A DNA stretch of 64,000 nt from assembly GCA_016882265.1 (NCBI GenBank), contig VGVB01000001.1:124001-188000 (forward strand), written 5' to 3'. The DNA is from Gammaproteobacteria bacterium. Its GTDB lineage: Bacteria; Pseudomonadota; Gammaproteobacteria; Steroidobacterales; Steroidobacteraceae. Below are positions 1 through 8,308 of the stretch, piece by piece (position 1 is the stretch's first letter; every line of letters begins with the position of its first letter). Position numbers and translations under genes: made by a program. The notes beneath the pieces are model-generated. The model searched no databases and was not told where the DNA came from. It saw nothing but the letters and a program-made list of their open reading frames with translations.

Positions 1-1
1 G

Positions 2-967
2 GTGGCGCAGTGGCTGCGGGACTACCGGATCGGCCGCGAGCTGCGCCCCTACGTCTCCGGCGACTTCGAGTTCGCCGACGACTCGGACGAGCTGCGCATC
101 GTCGCCGCCTCGACCGCCGCCGGCTGGCGCCTGACCGGGCATGACACGCTGGAACTGTCGCTGCGGTCCGCTTGGCTGGATGGGCCGGATACGCGCATGC
201 CACTGCCGGCGCCGGGCAGTGCCGACGGGCAGCAGTTCCTGCTCACGTGGAGCACGCGCCGTGGAGACATCGAACCGGGCGGCGCCGTGATCTGGCCAAG
301 TCTCTCAGTGGGCTGGCGCGATTACGGCGAGTGGCGGAGCTTCGCGTGGCGGGCACGGGCCCGGATCGTGCCGCGCGACGGCATCACGCTGACTGCGAGC
401 GCCGGCAACGGCCCGGTCGAAACGATCGGCGCGATCCGCAACCGCATCGAATACACGGAGGCCGCGCTGGGCGCCGAGCTGCGGCCCCACCCGCGCTGGC
501 TCATCGCGGCGGGCGCGACGCGCCTCGACTTCGACGGCGGCAACACGCGAAATCAGGCGACGCTGCGCGCCGAGTACCTCGCGCATCCGCCGCTGCGCCT
601 GCGGCTTGGTATCGATGGTCTGCAGTTCAGCAACGACCGGCCGACCGGGCCGGCACGACCCGATCAGGGCTACTGGAACCCGGACCGTTATCGCGAGCTG
701 CGCCTGTACACGTCGCTGTCGGTCGAGCGCGGCGCGTGGAGCTTCGATGCGCGGCTCGCTACCGGCTGGTACGACGAGCGCAGCGGCTGGGGCGACCGCA
801 GCTCCGGCGCGCTGCTCGCCGCCGAGGCCGCGGCCGGCTGCGACCTGTCGCCGGCGCTGCGGCTGCGCCTGTACGCGGGCGCTGCCGATTCCGGCTCCGG
901 ATTCGGAGGCGGCGGGCGTGGTTACCGGCGGGTGTACGGTGGGATCGGCTTGACCGGGTATTTCTGA
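2..967 (+). CDS. Outer-membrane beta-barrel protein, C-terminal part (5' end outside window)
   Basis: The visible 321 residues are rich in alternating aromatic/hydrophobic and polar positions with many Arg, Gly, Trp and Tyr residues. They end in a terminal Phe (GIGLTGYF), which is typical of Gram-negative outer-membrane barrels recognised by the BAM machinery. The frame is open to the first bases of the window, so the true start and any periplasmic N-terminal domain lie upstream. A stretch near residues 220-240 (GYWNPDRYRELRLY) resembles the final barrel strands of exopolysaccharide-export porins, but I cannot assign a family. The gene is followed after about 50 bases by a toxin-antitoxin-like pair. 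That it is a barrel is fairly well supported; its function is unknown. Confidence 0.55.
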   Translation: MAQWLRDYRIGRELRPYVSGDFEFADDSDELRIVAASTAAGWRLTGHDTLELSLRSAWLDGPDTRMPLPAPGSADGQQFLLTWSTRRGDIEPGGAVIWPSLSVGWRDYGEWRSFAWRARARIVPRDGITLTASAGNGPVETIGAIRNRIEYTEAALGAELRPHPRWLIAAGATRLDFDGGNTRNQATLRAEYLAHPPLRLRLGIDGLQFSNDRPTGPARPDQGYWNPDRYRELRLYTSLSVERGAWSFDARLATGWYDERSGWGDRSSGALLAAEAAAGCDLSPALRLRLYAGAADSGSGFGGGGRGYRRVYGGIGLTGYF

Positions 968-1000
968 TCCGCCCTCGCGTCGTGCTGGCGGCCGCTGGAA

Positions 1001-1016
1001 AAATAGCTAAAATAGC
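1001..1016 (+). promoter_or_regulatory. Direct repeat (AAATAGC x2) and -10-like box before the Phd-like antitoxin
   Basis: Two copies of AAATAGC start 9 bases apart (1001-1007 and 1010-1016) in an A-rich patch ending just before the ATG at 1020. TAAAAT at 1008-1013 could be a -10 box, which would place transcription start at or next to the ATG. No convincing -35 is visible. The repeats could be binding half-sites for the antitoxin, since Phd-type antitoxins autoregulate. This is inference. Confidence 0.3.
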
Positions 1017-1019
1017 CAA

Positions 1020-1283
1020 ATGAGCAGGAAGGTCTCGGCGACCGACGCCAAGAACAACTTTGGCGGCCTGCTGGAAGAGGTCACCGCTCGCGGGCGCGTG
1101 GACATCTGCCGGCATGGGCGCGTCGTGGCCGTCGTGTTCTCGCCACGGGCACTCGAGGAGCTGCAGAGATCGCGGACTCTGATGCCGGGCGACGATGCCT
1201 GGGGCAGGACCCATCTGATTCCGCCGGCCAGGGCGCGTGCCGCCAGGCTCCTGCGGGTGCCGGAAGACTTCGATGACGACTGA
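1020..1283 (+). CDS. Phd/YefM-family antitoxin-like protein
   Basis: This 87-residue protein has the short N-terminal signature of the Phd/YefM fold: a beta strand, then the ATDAKNNFGGLLEEV helix region, then RGRVDICRHGRVVAVVFSP (residues 5-43). Phd-type antitoxins bind their own operator as dimers and neutralise a toxin with the C-terminal tail, which here is Arg- and Asp-rich. The ATG at 1020 follows the AAATAGC repeats. The stop overlaps the next gene, a nucleotidyltransferase, by 11 bases, indicating translational coupling. Phd partners are normally Doc or RelE-like toxins, so a nucleotidyltransferase partner is less usual. Confidence 0.75.
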   Translation: MSRKVSATDAKNNFGGLLEEVTARGRVDICRHGRVVAVVFSPRALEELQRSRTLMPGDDAWGRTHLIPPARARAARLLRVPEDFDDD

Positions 1284-2091
1284 GCGCGAAATGGCGGCGC
1301 CGCTGACTCCGGAGGAGGTACGGCGGATTCTCAGCCTGTGTTCGCCCCGTGGCCTGCTCGTCGGTGGCCAGGCGCTCGCGTTCTGGGCGGACCACCTCGA
1401 GGTTCCGCGGCCCGCCAGTCTGGCCACGGTCGTGACGGCCGATGCGGACTTCATCGGCGACGCAGCGCTGGCCCGGACCCTGGGCCGGGAGCTGCGCTGG
1501 CAGACCTGGATTCCGGCGCTGGACGATCCGACGCCGCAGACCGGCAAGGTGACGCATCGGCTGCGCAGCGGCGCGGTCAAACAGGTCCACTTCCTTTCCG
1601 GAGTGATCGGGCTGACGACCAAGGACATTGAACGACGTGCGGTTGAAGTCGAAGTAACCGACATCGGCAGGGTCCGGGTGATGCACCCGGTCGACGTACT
1701 GGACAGCCGGATCCAGAACCTGCACCTCCTTGCCGAAAAGCGCACGGCCGCCGGTATCGCCCAGGCGAAGCTGGCGATCGAAGTCGTTCGCGCCTTCATT
1801 CGCGCAGAGGCTGCGCGGCGCGGGGAACGGGTGGCCCTCAAACTGCTCGAGCGCGTCGCTGCGATTGCCGCCGACATCGCCGCCGTCCGCGTGTACGTGC
1901 TGTATGGCATTGACCCGTTGAGCGCCGTGCCGATCGAGGATTTCCGCACGACATCGGCACTGCACCGGCGCCGCTGGCCCCAGGTCCTCGCGGAAATCGG
2001 GAAGAAGCGCGAGACGCTGCGCCGACTGGCCGGCGGCAGCATTGCCGGCAGCTCTGTGCGCCGGCTCAGCCGCCGTCGTCCCAGCCGCTGA
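1273..2091 (+). CDS. Nucleotidyltransferase-fold protein, probable toxin partner (AbiEii-like)
   Basis: This 272-residue protein carries the hallmark of the DNA polymerase beta-like nucleotidyltransferase fold: LLVGGQALAFW with GG at residues 31-32, and a D-x-D pair in TADADF (57-59). Related AbiEii/MenT-type toxins transfer nucleotides to RNA or protein targets. The ATG at 1273 overlaps the antitoxin by 11 bases; an ATG six codons later (1291) is an alternative start. The C-terminus is very basic (RRLSRRRPSR), and its last 26 bases overlap the convergent CoA-transferase gene. The toxin role is inferred from the fold and the coupled antitoxin; the target is unknown. Confidence 0.6.
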   Translation: MTTEREMAAPLTPEEVRRILSLCSPRGLLVGGQALAFWADHLEVPRPASLATVVTADADFIGDAALARTLGRELRWQTWIPALDDPTPQTGKVTHRLRSGAVKQVHFLSGVIGLTTKDIERRAVEVEVTDIGRVRVMHPVDVLDSRIQNLHLLAEKRTAAGIAQAKLAIEVVRAFIRAEAARRGERVALKLLERVAAIAADIAAVRVYVLYGIDPLSAVPIEDFRTTSALHRRRWPQVLAEIGKKRETLRRLAGGSIAGSSVRRLSRRRPSR

Positions 2092-3469
2092 CCGCGTTGC
2101 CGTTGTCGGCACCGAGCGGTCGTGCCGCGCCGGTCGCCGTGCGGGCGAGCGGCAACACGGTGTCCGGTCCGGCGTCGTGCGAGATGGCTGTCCACCGCTG
2201 CCAGCGCGCGCGGAGTTCGCCGGCGCTGGCCGGCAGCGTGAAGCGGGCGCAATGCGCGACGACGTCGCTGAGCGCGACCGACAACAGGTGACCGCCGCCG
2301 CCCTGGAAGCTGCTCCAGGTCGCGAGCGCCGCATGCAGTCCGGCGAGCGGATCGGCGATCGCATCGCCGCAGAAGAGCGGCTGCCCGGTGACCTCGAGGA
2401 GCAGCGTCGAGAGACCACCGGCGACGCCGGCGTCATCGCCGTAGGCAATGAAATTCGCGCCGGGCTCATCGCGGCCGTAACCGTTGATGCTGAGCCAGGT
2501 GCGGCCGGGGCGCGCCGCGAGCCATTCCTCGGCCAGTACGCCGAGCTGGCGCAGAGCCCGCGGCCGCGAGGATTCAACGACGATGTCGGCGCACGCGAGC
2601 AGCGCGTGCAGCAGCCGCAGATCACCGCCGAAATCGACTGCGACGCTCAGCTTGCCGGCGTTCATCAGGTCGAAGAAGGGCGCGGGCCCGTGCCGCGCTC
2701 CGTCCGGACGGTTGATGCTCTCGACCTTGACGACACGCGCGCCGAGCGCCCGCAGCAGTTGCGTGCACAGGGGCCCGGCCCACAGCGAAGTCAGGTCCAG
2801 CACCCGCGGTGCGGCGCGGTGCGCGCCGGTCGGGGCGCCGTGGCCGCGAGCGGTAATTGTGTACCACGGCGTCTCGGCCGGGAATCCGGAGACGGCGGCC
2901 GCAAGGCCGACGAGTCGCGCGCGATCGACGAGCTCCGTCGCGGCTCGCCCGGCGACCTGCGCGGCGACGGCAGTCCACGACCCGGCGTCATCCGTTTCCA
3001 GCCACGCGGGCAGCAGTTCCCAGTCGTCCGCGCGCGTCAGGCTCAAGGCGAACCAACCATCGCGCGCGCGCAGCAGGCGGCAGCTTCCGCCGGGGGAGGT
3101 TGCGCCGTTGCGGCGCAAGCCGGCGATCGCCGCGCGCTCGCCGAGCAGGGCGGCGCCCTCCGGTAGAACGCCATCGCCCGCCGGGGCGGCGATGCAGTGC
3201 AGTGCGCGGATCACGCCGTCGGCACAGCTTGCGAGCGGTGCCGGACACATCTGCGGCGGACCGCCGGGAAGTCCGGTCAGCGCCGGCAGGCCGCTCCGCG
3301 CATTGGCGAGCGCCGGATCGGGATCGGCCGGGCCGGGCTCGGGCACCACGCGTGCGCCGAGGGACTCGAGCAGCGTCTGTGCGTAAGCGGTGGCGGTGCC
3401 GCGACCCGGGAGGCGCAGCAGGCGGTGCGCCAGCGGCGTCATCGGAACCTCAGCGGACTGCGGATCCAT
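2066..3469 (-). CDS. CoA-transferase family III (CaiB/BaiF) protein
   Basis: At 467 residues this is longer than the usual ~400. The C-terminal half carries the classic start of a family III domain (LDLTSLWAGPLCTQLLRALGARVVKVES) near residue 220. It also has the region that holds the catalytic Asp in this family (DAIADPLAGLHAA). The N-terminal ~200 residues look like a second, degenerate domain half. The family moves CoA between carboxylic acids, or racemises 2-methylacyl-CoAs. The start at 3469 is the first ATG; a second Met lies at residue 10. The gene is divergent from the small zinc-ribbon gene and the acyl-CoA synthetase at 3601-5426, which suits an acid-activation locus. Substrate unknown. 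Confidence 0.75.
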   Translation of the reverse strand: MDPQSAEVPMTPLAHRLLRLPGRGTATAYAQTLLESLGARVVPEPGPADPDPALANARSGLPALTGLPGGPPQMCPAPLASCADGVIRALHCIAAPAGDGVLPEGAALLGERAAIAGLRRNGATSPGGSCRLLRARDGWFALSLTRADDWELLPAWLETDDAGSWTAVAAQVAGRAATELVDRARLVGLAAAVSGFPAETPWYTITARGHGAPTGAHRAAPRVLDLTSLWAGPLCTQLLRALGARVVKVESINRPDGARHGPAPFFDLMNAGKLSVAVDFGGDLRLLHALLACADIVVESSRPRALRQLGVLAEEWLAARPGRTWLSINGYGRDEPGANFIAYGDDAGVAGGLSTLLLEVTGQPLFCGDAIADPLAGLHAALATWSSFQGGGGHLLSVALSDVVAHCARFTLPASAGELRARWQRWTAISHDAGPDTVLPLARTATGAARPLGADNGNAVSGWDDGG

Positions 3470-3600
3470 GCGGGATTATCCGGACGAGTTGCGACAACAG
3501 GCAACCGCCATGGTGACAGCCGCGGTGGCGCTGTGAATTAGTCTGGATGGACGATGAGGACCGGTGCGGCCGTGGCAGAATCGCCCGTACAGGAGCCCGC

Positions 3601-3909
3601 ATGAAAGTTCTCAAGGCCGGTACGCGCGCCAAGTGCGCCGTCTGCGATACCGAAGTCATGGTCGTCCGTACGCCGGCCACCGGGCCGGTGCTGGCCTGCG
3701 GCGGCGTCGAGATGCTGGACATGGCCGGCGCGAAGACTCCCGGCGCGCATGGCGCGAGCGACCTGCCCGGCACGCTGCTCGGCAAGCGCTACGTGACCGC
3801 CGCTGGCGACGTCGAGCTGCTGTGCACCAAGGGCGGCAAGGGGCAGCTCTCGGTGAACGGCGAGACGCTGGCGGTCAAGGAAGCCAAACCGCTGCCGTCG
3901 TCGGACTGA
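3601..3909 (+). CDS. Small Cys-containing protein, possible zinc ribbon
   Basis: This 102-residue protein starts MKVLKAGTRAKCAVCDTEVMV, so a CxxC pair (residues 12 and 15) sits near the N-terminus. Further Cys residues occur in LACGG and LLCTKGGKG. This could form a single zinc site resembling desulfoferrodoxin or rubredoxin-like ribbons, but I do not recognise the family. The start at 3601 follows a weak AGGAG-like sequence (CAGGAGCC). The stop is two bases before the start of the acyl-CoA synthetase, so the two are almost certainly co-transcribed. Confidence 0.6.
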   Translation: MKVLKAGTRAKCAVCDTEVMVVRTPATGPVLACGGVEMLDMAGAKTPGAHGASDLPGTLLGKRYVTAAGDVELLCTKGGKGQLSVNGETLAVKEAKPLPSSD

Positions 3910-3911
3910 CG

Positions 3912-5426
3912 ATGAATCTGGTCATGGCGCTCGAGATGGCGGCTGACTGCCATCCCGGGCGCGTCGCCGTCCGTGCGGGCGGTCAGTCGTTGACCTTCGG
4001 CGAGTTGCTGCAGGCTGCGCGCGGCGCCGCGGCCCGGATCCGCGGCGCTGGCGTCCGCTACGTGGGTCTGCTCGACGTCAACAGTCCGGCGGTGCCGGTG
4101 GCGCTCTACGCCGCCGCCTGCGCCGGCGTCCCCTACGTGCCGATCAACTACCGGCTGACGAAGCCGGAGCTCGAGGAACTGCTCGGGCGCATCGCGCCGG
4201 GGCTGCTGGTCTGCGACGAGGCGCTGGTCGCGCCGCTGCAACTGCCGCCCGGCATCCATGTGCTGCCGCGCGCGGTGTTCCTGGGCGCGGCACTGGCCGC
4301 GCCGGCGGATGAGCTGCCGGCCACGACTGATCCCGGTGACATTGCGATCCAGCTCTTCACCAGCGGCACGACGGGGCGGCCGAAGGCGGCGGTGCTGCGG
4401 CACCAGAACCTGATGTCGTACGTGCTCGGCACGGTCGAGTTCGCTGCGGCCGACGAGACCGACGCGGTGCTGATCTCGGTGCCGCCGTATCACATCGCCG
4501 GCATCGCCGCGGTGCTGAGCTCGACCTATGCCGGCCGGCGCATGGTGCAGTTGCCGAACTTCGACGCCGCGACCTGGCTGCAGTTATGCCGCGACGAGCA
4601 CATCACCAATGCCTTCGTGGTGCCGACGATGCTGTCCCGGATCGTCGATCATCTCGTGCAATCCGGCGAGCCGGCCGGCGTGCCCGCGCTGCGCGCGATC
4701 GCCTATGGCGGCGGCAAGATGCCGCTGCCGGTCATCGAGCAGGCGATCGGCCTGTTCCCGGGCGTCGACTTCACCAATGCCTACGGCCTCACCGAGACCA
4801 GCTCGACGATCTGCCTGCTCGGTCCGGAGGATCACCGTGCCGGTTTCGCCAGCACGGATCCGGCGGTGCGCCGGCGGCTTGGCTCGGTCGGCCGGCCGGT
4901 CCCCGGCATCGAGCTGCAGGTCCGCGGCGAAGCGGGGGAGCTGCTCGGGCCGAACCAGTCGGGCGAGATCTGCGTGCGCGGCGACCAGGTCGCCGGCGAG
5001 TACCTCGAGCAGGGCAGCATGCTCGATACCGAGGGCTGGTTCGCGACCCGGGATCGCGGCCAGCTCGACGAATTCGGTTACCTGTATCTCGAAGGCCGTT
5101 CCGACGACGTGATCGTGCGTGGCGGCGAGAACATCTCGCCGGGCGAGATCGAGGATGTCCTGATCGCCCATCCTGCCGTGTCCGACGTCGCGGTTGTTGC
5201 AGTCCCGGACCGGCAGTGGGGCGAAACGGTCGGCGCGGTCATCGTGCTGAAAGAGCGCGCCAGCGCGAGCGACACCGAGCTGCAGGACTGGGTGCGCGTG
5301 CGCCTGCGCTCCTCGCGCGTGCCGGCGGTGATCCGCTTCCTGCCGGAACTGCCGTACAACGAGATGGGCAAGGTGCTCAGGCGCGTGCTGAAGCAGCAGT
5401 TTGCCGGCGCTGGAGGGGGAACATGA
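3912..5426 (+). CDS. AMP-dependent acyl-CoA synthetase/ligase
   Basis: This 504-residue member of the ANL superfamily activates a carboxylic acid with ATP and CoA. The P-loop-like AMP motif FTSGTTGRPKA is at residues 149-159, and NAYGLTETSS follows in the middle. The C-terminal hinge region (GRSDDVIVRGGENISPGEIE) and the catalytic Lys region GKVLRRVLK are both present, so the enzyme looks complete. The ATG at 3912 is two bases after the preceding stop; the open frame extends further upstream but overlaps that gene. Its TGA overlaps the ATG of the luciferase-like gene (ATGA), indicating coupling. The acid substrate cannot be predicted. Confidence 0.85.
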   Translation: MNLVMALEMAADCHPGRVAVRAGGQSLTFGELLQAARGAAARIRGAGVRYVGLLDVNSPAVPVALYAAACAGVPYVPINYRLTKPELEELLGRIAPGLLVCDEALVAPLQLPPGIHVLPRAVFLGAALAAPADELPATTDPGDIAIQLFTSGTTGRPKAAVLRHQNLMSYVLGTVEFAAADETDAVLISVPPYHIAGIAAVLSSTYAGRRMVQLPNFDAATWLQLCRDEHITNAFVVPTMLSRIVDHLVQSGEPAGVPALRAIAYGGGKMPLPVIEQAIGLFPGVDFTNAYGLTETSSTICLLGPEDHRAGFASTDPAVRRRLGSVGRPVPGIELQVRGEAGELLGPNQSGEICVRGDQVAGEYLEQGSMLDTEGWFATRDRGQLDEFGYLYLEGRSDDVIVRGGENISPGEIEDVLIAHPAVSDVAVVAVPDRQWGETVGAVIVLKERASASDTELQDWVRVRLRSSRVPAVIRFLPELPYNEMGKVLRRVLKQQFAGAGGGT

Positions 5427-6295
5427 ATTTCGGACTGCTGCTGGGATTCAGCCACTGGCGCGACTTTCCGGCGCTGGCGCAGGCCGCGGAACAGGCCGGC
5501 TTCCGCTCGGTGGTGATGCCGGACAGCCTGTTCTACCCGCAGGCGACCGCCTCCGAATATCCGTATAACGATACGGCCATAATCCGCGAATACATCGCCA
5601 CGACGCCGTTCATCGAGCCGTTCGTCGCGATGGCGACGATGGCGGCGGTGACCAGCCGGATCCGCTTCTACCCGAGCGTGCTCAAGGTGCCGGTGCGCCA
5701 GCCGCTGGTGCTCGGCAAGCTGCTGACCTCGCTGGCCGTAGTCAGCGGCGGGCGTATCGCGCTCGGCGCCGGGCTCAGTCCGTGGCGCGAGGATTTCGCC
5801 TACAACGGGCTCGACTTCAGCCGCCGCGCCGAGCTGATGGACGAATGCATCGCGATCCTGCGCGGGCTGATGACTGGCGAGTTCTTCGAGTTCCACAGCC
5901 GCAACTATGACTTCGGCCCGCTGAAGATGAACCCGGTGCCGGAACGGCCGGTACCGATCTGGATCGGCGGCCACGCCAAACCAGCGCTGCGCCGGGCCGC
6001 CCGACTCGGTGATGGCTGGCTGTCGGCGAACAGCGACTACGCCGCGCTCGCGCAGATGATCGCCGAGCTGAACCGCCTGCGCGCCGAGTACGGCACGCAG
6101 GATCGCGCCGACTTCGAGATCCACGCGATCGACTTCGCGGCCGCCTCGCTCGACGACTTCCGCCGGCTGGGCGAGCTCGGCGTCACCGAGATCCCGCTGG
6201 TCCCGTGGGGCGCGGCATCCGGCATCCGCGACCGGCAGGGTCAGGTGGACGCGGTCCGGCGCTTCGGCGAGGAGATCATCGGCAAGCTGCGGTAA
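5423..6295 (+). CDS. LLM-class flavin-dependent oxidoreductase
   Basis: This 290-residue protein has a luciferase-like TIM barrel: MNFGLLLGF at the start, FYPSVLKVPVRQPLVLGKLLTSL, SGGRIALGAG near residue 110, and the RPVPIWIGGHAKPALRRAARLGDGW block late in the protein. Members use FMN or F420 in monooxygenation or hydride transfer. Translation is coupled to the acyl-CoA synthetase through a 4-base ATGA overlap, after a strong GGAGGGGG ribosome-binding site. The operon context (small protein, ligase, oxidoreductase) suggests oxidation of an activated acid. It has no obvious partner flavin reductase nearby. Confidence 0.8.
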   Translation: MNFGLLLGFSHWRDFPALAQAAEQAGFRSVVMPDSLFYPQATASEYPYNDTAIIREYIATTPFIEPFVAMATMAAVTSRIRFYPSVLKVPVRQPLVLGKLLTSLAVVSGGRIALGAGLSPWREDFAYNGLDFSRRAELMDECIAILRGLMTGEFFEFHSRNYDFGPLKMNPVPERPVPIWIGGHAKPALRRAARLGDGWLSANSDYAALAQMIAELNRLRAEYGTQDRADFEIHAIDFAAASLDDFRRLGELGVTEIPLVPWGAASGIRDRQGQVDAVRRFGEEIIGKLR

Positions 6296-6344
6296 CGGCG
6301 CGGCGGGTGCCTGTCGGCCGCGGCGCCGCCGTGATGAGCAGGCC

Positions 6345-6935
6345 TCAGGCGCCGTGCTTGCCGGGGACCCAGCCGCGCGCGCCGAGGGTCCGGGCCGCGA
6401 CCTGCTGCGGGCGTTCCTCGAGGTCCGTCGCCATCGTGTCGTTCCAGCGGTTGAGGTAGCCGAACAGGGCGATGGTGGCCACGATCTCGACGATCTGGCC
6501 GTCATCGAAATACCGGCGCAGCTCGGCGAAGTCCGCGGCCTCCGCCTCATTGGGCACCACCGCGGCCTTGCCGGCCAGCCGCAGCGCGGCGCGCTCGGCG
6601 TCGCTGAACAGCCCGGAAGACTCGAACTCCCACACCGCGGCGATCCTGGCATCGGAGCTGCGATAGATGCTCGACAGGTTGGCCATGTGCGCCTGGCAGT
6701 AGCGGCAGCCGGCGGCCTGACTGGCGATCAGGCTGACGAGCATCTTCAGTTCTTCGGGCACGGTGCCTTCGTACAGCACCGCCTGGTTCAGGGCCATGAA
6801 GGCGGCGGCGATCGCGGGCCGCCGGGCCATCGTCCGGATGCTGTTCGGGACGAAGCCGCGGGTGCGCGCGTAATGCGCGAAGCGTTCGGCGAACTCCGGC
6901 ACGGCCTCGGCTGCCAGTGGGGTCACATGGGCCAT
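6345..6935 (-). CDS. Carboxymuconolactone decarboxylase / AhpD-like protein
   Basis: This 196-residue protein contains the AhpD-type redox motif QAAGCRYCQAHMANL, with C77, C80 and H83. It lies in the usual helical context, preceded by EELKMLVSLIASQ. AhpD-like proteins relay protons and electrons to peroxides; other relatives are lactone decarboxylases. The chosen ATG at 6935 is preceded by GGGGAGAG at good spacing; the open frame extends 28 codons further with no such signal. It stands alone, convergent with the upstream oxidoreductase. Peroxidase-type function is more likely than lactone decarboxylation because the CxxC and His are all present. Confidence 0.8.
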   Translation of the reverse strand: MAHVTPLAAEAVPEFAERFAHYARTRGFVPNSIRTMARRPAIAAAFMALNQAVLYEGTVPEELKMLVSLIASQAAGCRYCQAHMANLSSIYRSSDARIAAVWEFESSGLFSDAERAALRLAGKAAVVPNEAEAADFAELRRYFDDGQIVEIVATIALFGYLNRWNDTMATDLEERPQQVAARTLGARGWVPGKHGA

Positions 6936-7170
6936 CGTGGTCTCTCCCCGGTTAGCGCGGATGCCGATGATCGTAGCCCATGTCGCGCACGAGCGGCGAT
7001 GGCCAGCGCCTGCGGTCACCGAAACATGGTGATGAGTTGGCCAGGTTCGATCGCGGGCTCGAGAATTCGCGCCTGAGATCCAAACCAGTCAGGAGGTCTC
7101 CCGCGGGATAGTCGGCTGTCCGATCCGGTTGCCCACCTGTAGAATTCAGCTCTGATCGATGGGGGGCGCC

Positions 7171-8094
7171 ATGAAAAGAATTCTCCTGGCCGGCCTGGCC
7201 GGACTGTTGGTTATTCCCTCGATGACTTTACCGGCAATCGCGGCCCGGCCGCCTCGGCCGCCCGCGATGGAAAGTGTCATCACGATGCTCGTCGACGGCT
7301 GGCTGGTCATCGAAACTGACGGCGGCGTCCTCGACGTCGGCATTGAGACAGACATACCAGCGCGACTCAGGGAGGACCTCGATCGGGTGGTCCGCCGCTG
7401 GCGGTTCTACCCGGTCGTGATCGATGGCAATGCACGCCGAGCCAGGTCGCCGATGCGCATTACCCTTGCCACTCACAAAGTCAGCGAGGGCTATAGCATC
7501 ACAGTGGACCACGTGCTGTTCCCCAACCCGGAAGGCACGTCCGTTGCCGGCGTCATCGATAATGGATCAGTGATCATCAGCACGCGCCGGCGCGTCATGC
7601 CTGAATATCCCACGGAACTGCTCCGAGGCCGAGGAGTCGAGGGCGCCGTGCTGCTGGCGATTCGTGTGGGCCGGGATGGCCGCGTGGCAGAGGTCATTGT
7701 CAGACAGTCGGCGCTGTATGACGTGTCCGGTCAGGATCAGGTTCTTCGCGACGTCGCCGAGCTGCTGGAGGATTCAGCGCTACAGGCTGTGAAGAGGTGG
7801 AAGTTCAACGTGCAACTGAAGACTGACGCACCGGATCCATCGGATCTGACGTTCCTGCAGCAGGTTCATTACACTCTGGAGGGACCGAAGCAGGGTGCCA
7901 GACGGACCGACAGCAAGGCAGCACCCACTCTGTGGCGCATGGAGGTTCGTACGGCCCGGCGGCCGATCCCATGGATCAAGGACGACTTGGAGGAAGCGTT
8001 GGCCGGCGTGTCGGACCTGCGCGGTGGCGAAATGCTTCCGGCGGGGAACAGGGTTCGCGTCGCCGAAGGCGGCGCCGGCGATCCCGTGATGTGA
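7171..8094 (+). CDS. Secreted TonB C-terminal-domain-like protein
   Basis: This 307-residue protein has a clear signal peptide (MKRILLAGLAGLLVIPSMTL, then PAIAA). A TonB C-terminal-like fold lies near residues 145-225. In it, RRVMPEYPTELLRGRGVEGAVLL matches the 'PxYPxxA..+G..G.V.' pattern, and DSALQAVKRWKFNV matches the closing 'A.+.W+F.P' pattern. It lacks the N-terminal membrane anchor and Pro-rich stretch of true TonB. A stand-alone periplasmic TonB-box-like protein of unknown role is therefore the best call. The ATG at 7171 is preferred over 7159 because it begins the signal peptide directly. Confidence 0.6.
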   Translation: MKRILLAGLAGLLVIPSMTLPAIAARPPRPPAMESVITMLVDGWLVIETDGGVLDVGIETDIPARLREDLDRVVRRWRFYPVVIDGNARRARSPMRITLATHKVSEGYSITVDHVLFPNPEGTSVAGVIDNGSVIISTRRRVMPEYPTELLRGRGVEGAVLLAIRVGRDGRVAEVIVRQSALYDVSGQDQVLRDVAELLEDSALQAVKRWKFNVQLKTDAPDPSDLTFLQQVHYTLEGPKQGARRTDSKAAPTLWRMEVRTARRPIPWIKDDLEEALAGVSDLRGGEMLPAGNRVRVAEGGAGDPVM

Positions 8095-8308
8095 CGTCCT
8101 CGGAACGTAAGTAACGGAACTGCGCTGCCCAAACGCTGTGGATTCCGTGCTGATGTCAGGTGTCATCCGCGGCGTCGAACAACGAGCGACTGGAGCGCGG
8201 ATCGACGTCCGGAACGATGCCGCCGGTGCCGCAGCCCGCCTTCGATCAGCGCGGTCAGGCTGGTCCGGCGGCGCGCGGGCAATGCGGGCGCGCGGCCGGT
8301 CGCCGCCC

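Noticed and set aside
8095..8308. Possible remnant coding sequence on the minus strand after the SDR gene
   Set aside because: A short run ending in RSLFDAADDT is open for only about 20 codons, with stops upstream; too little to call.
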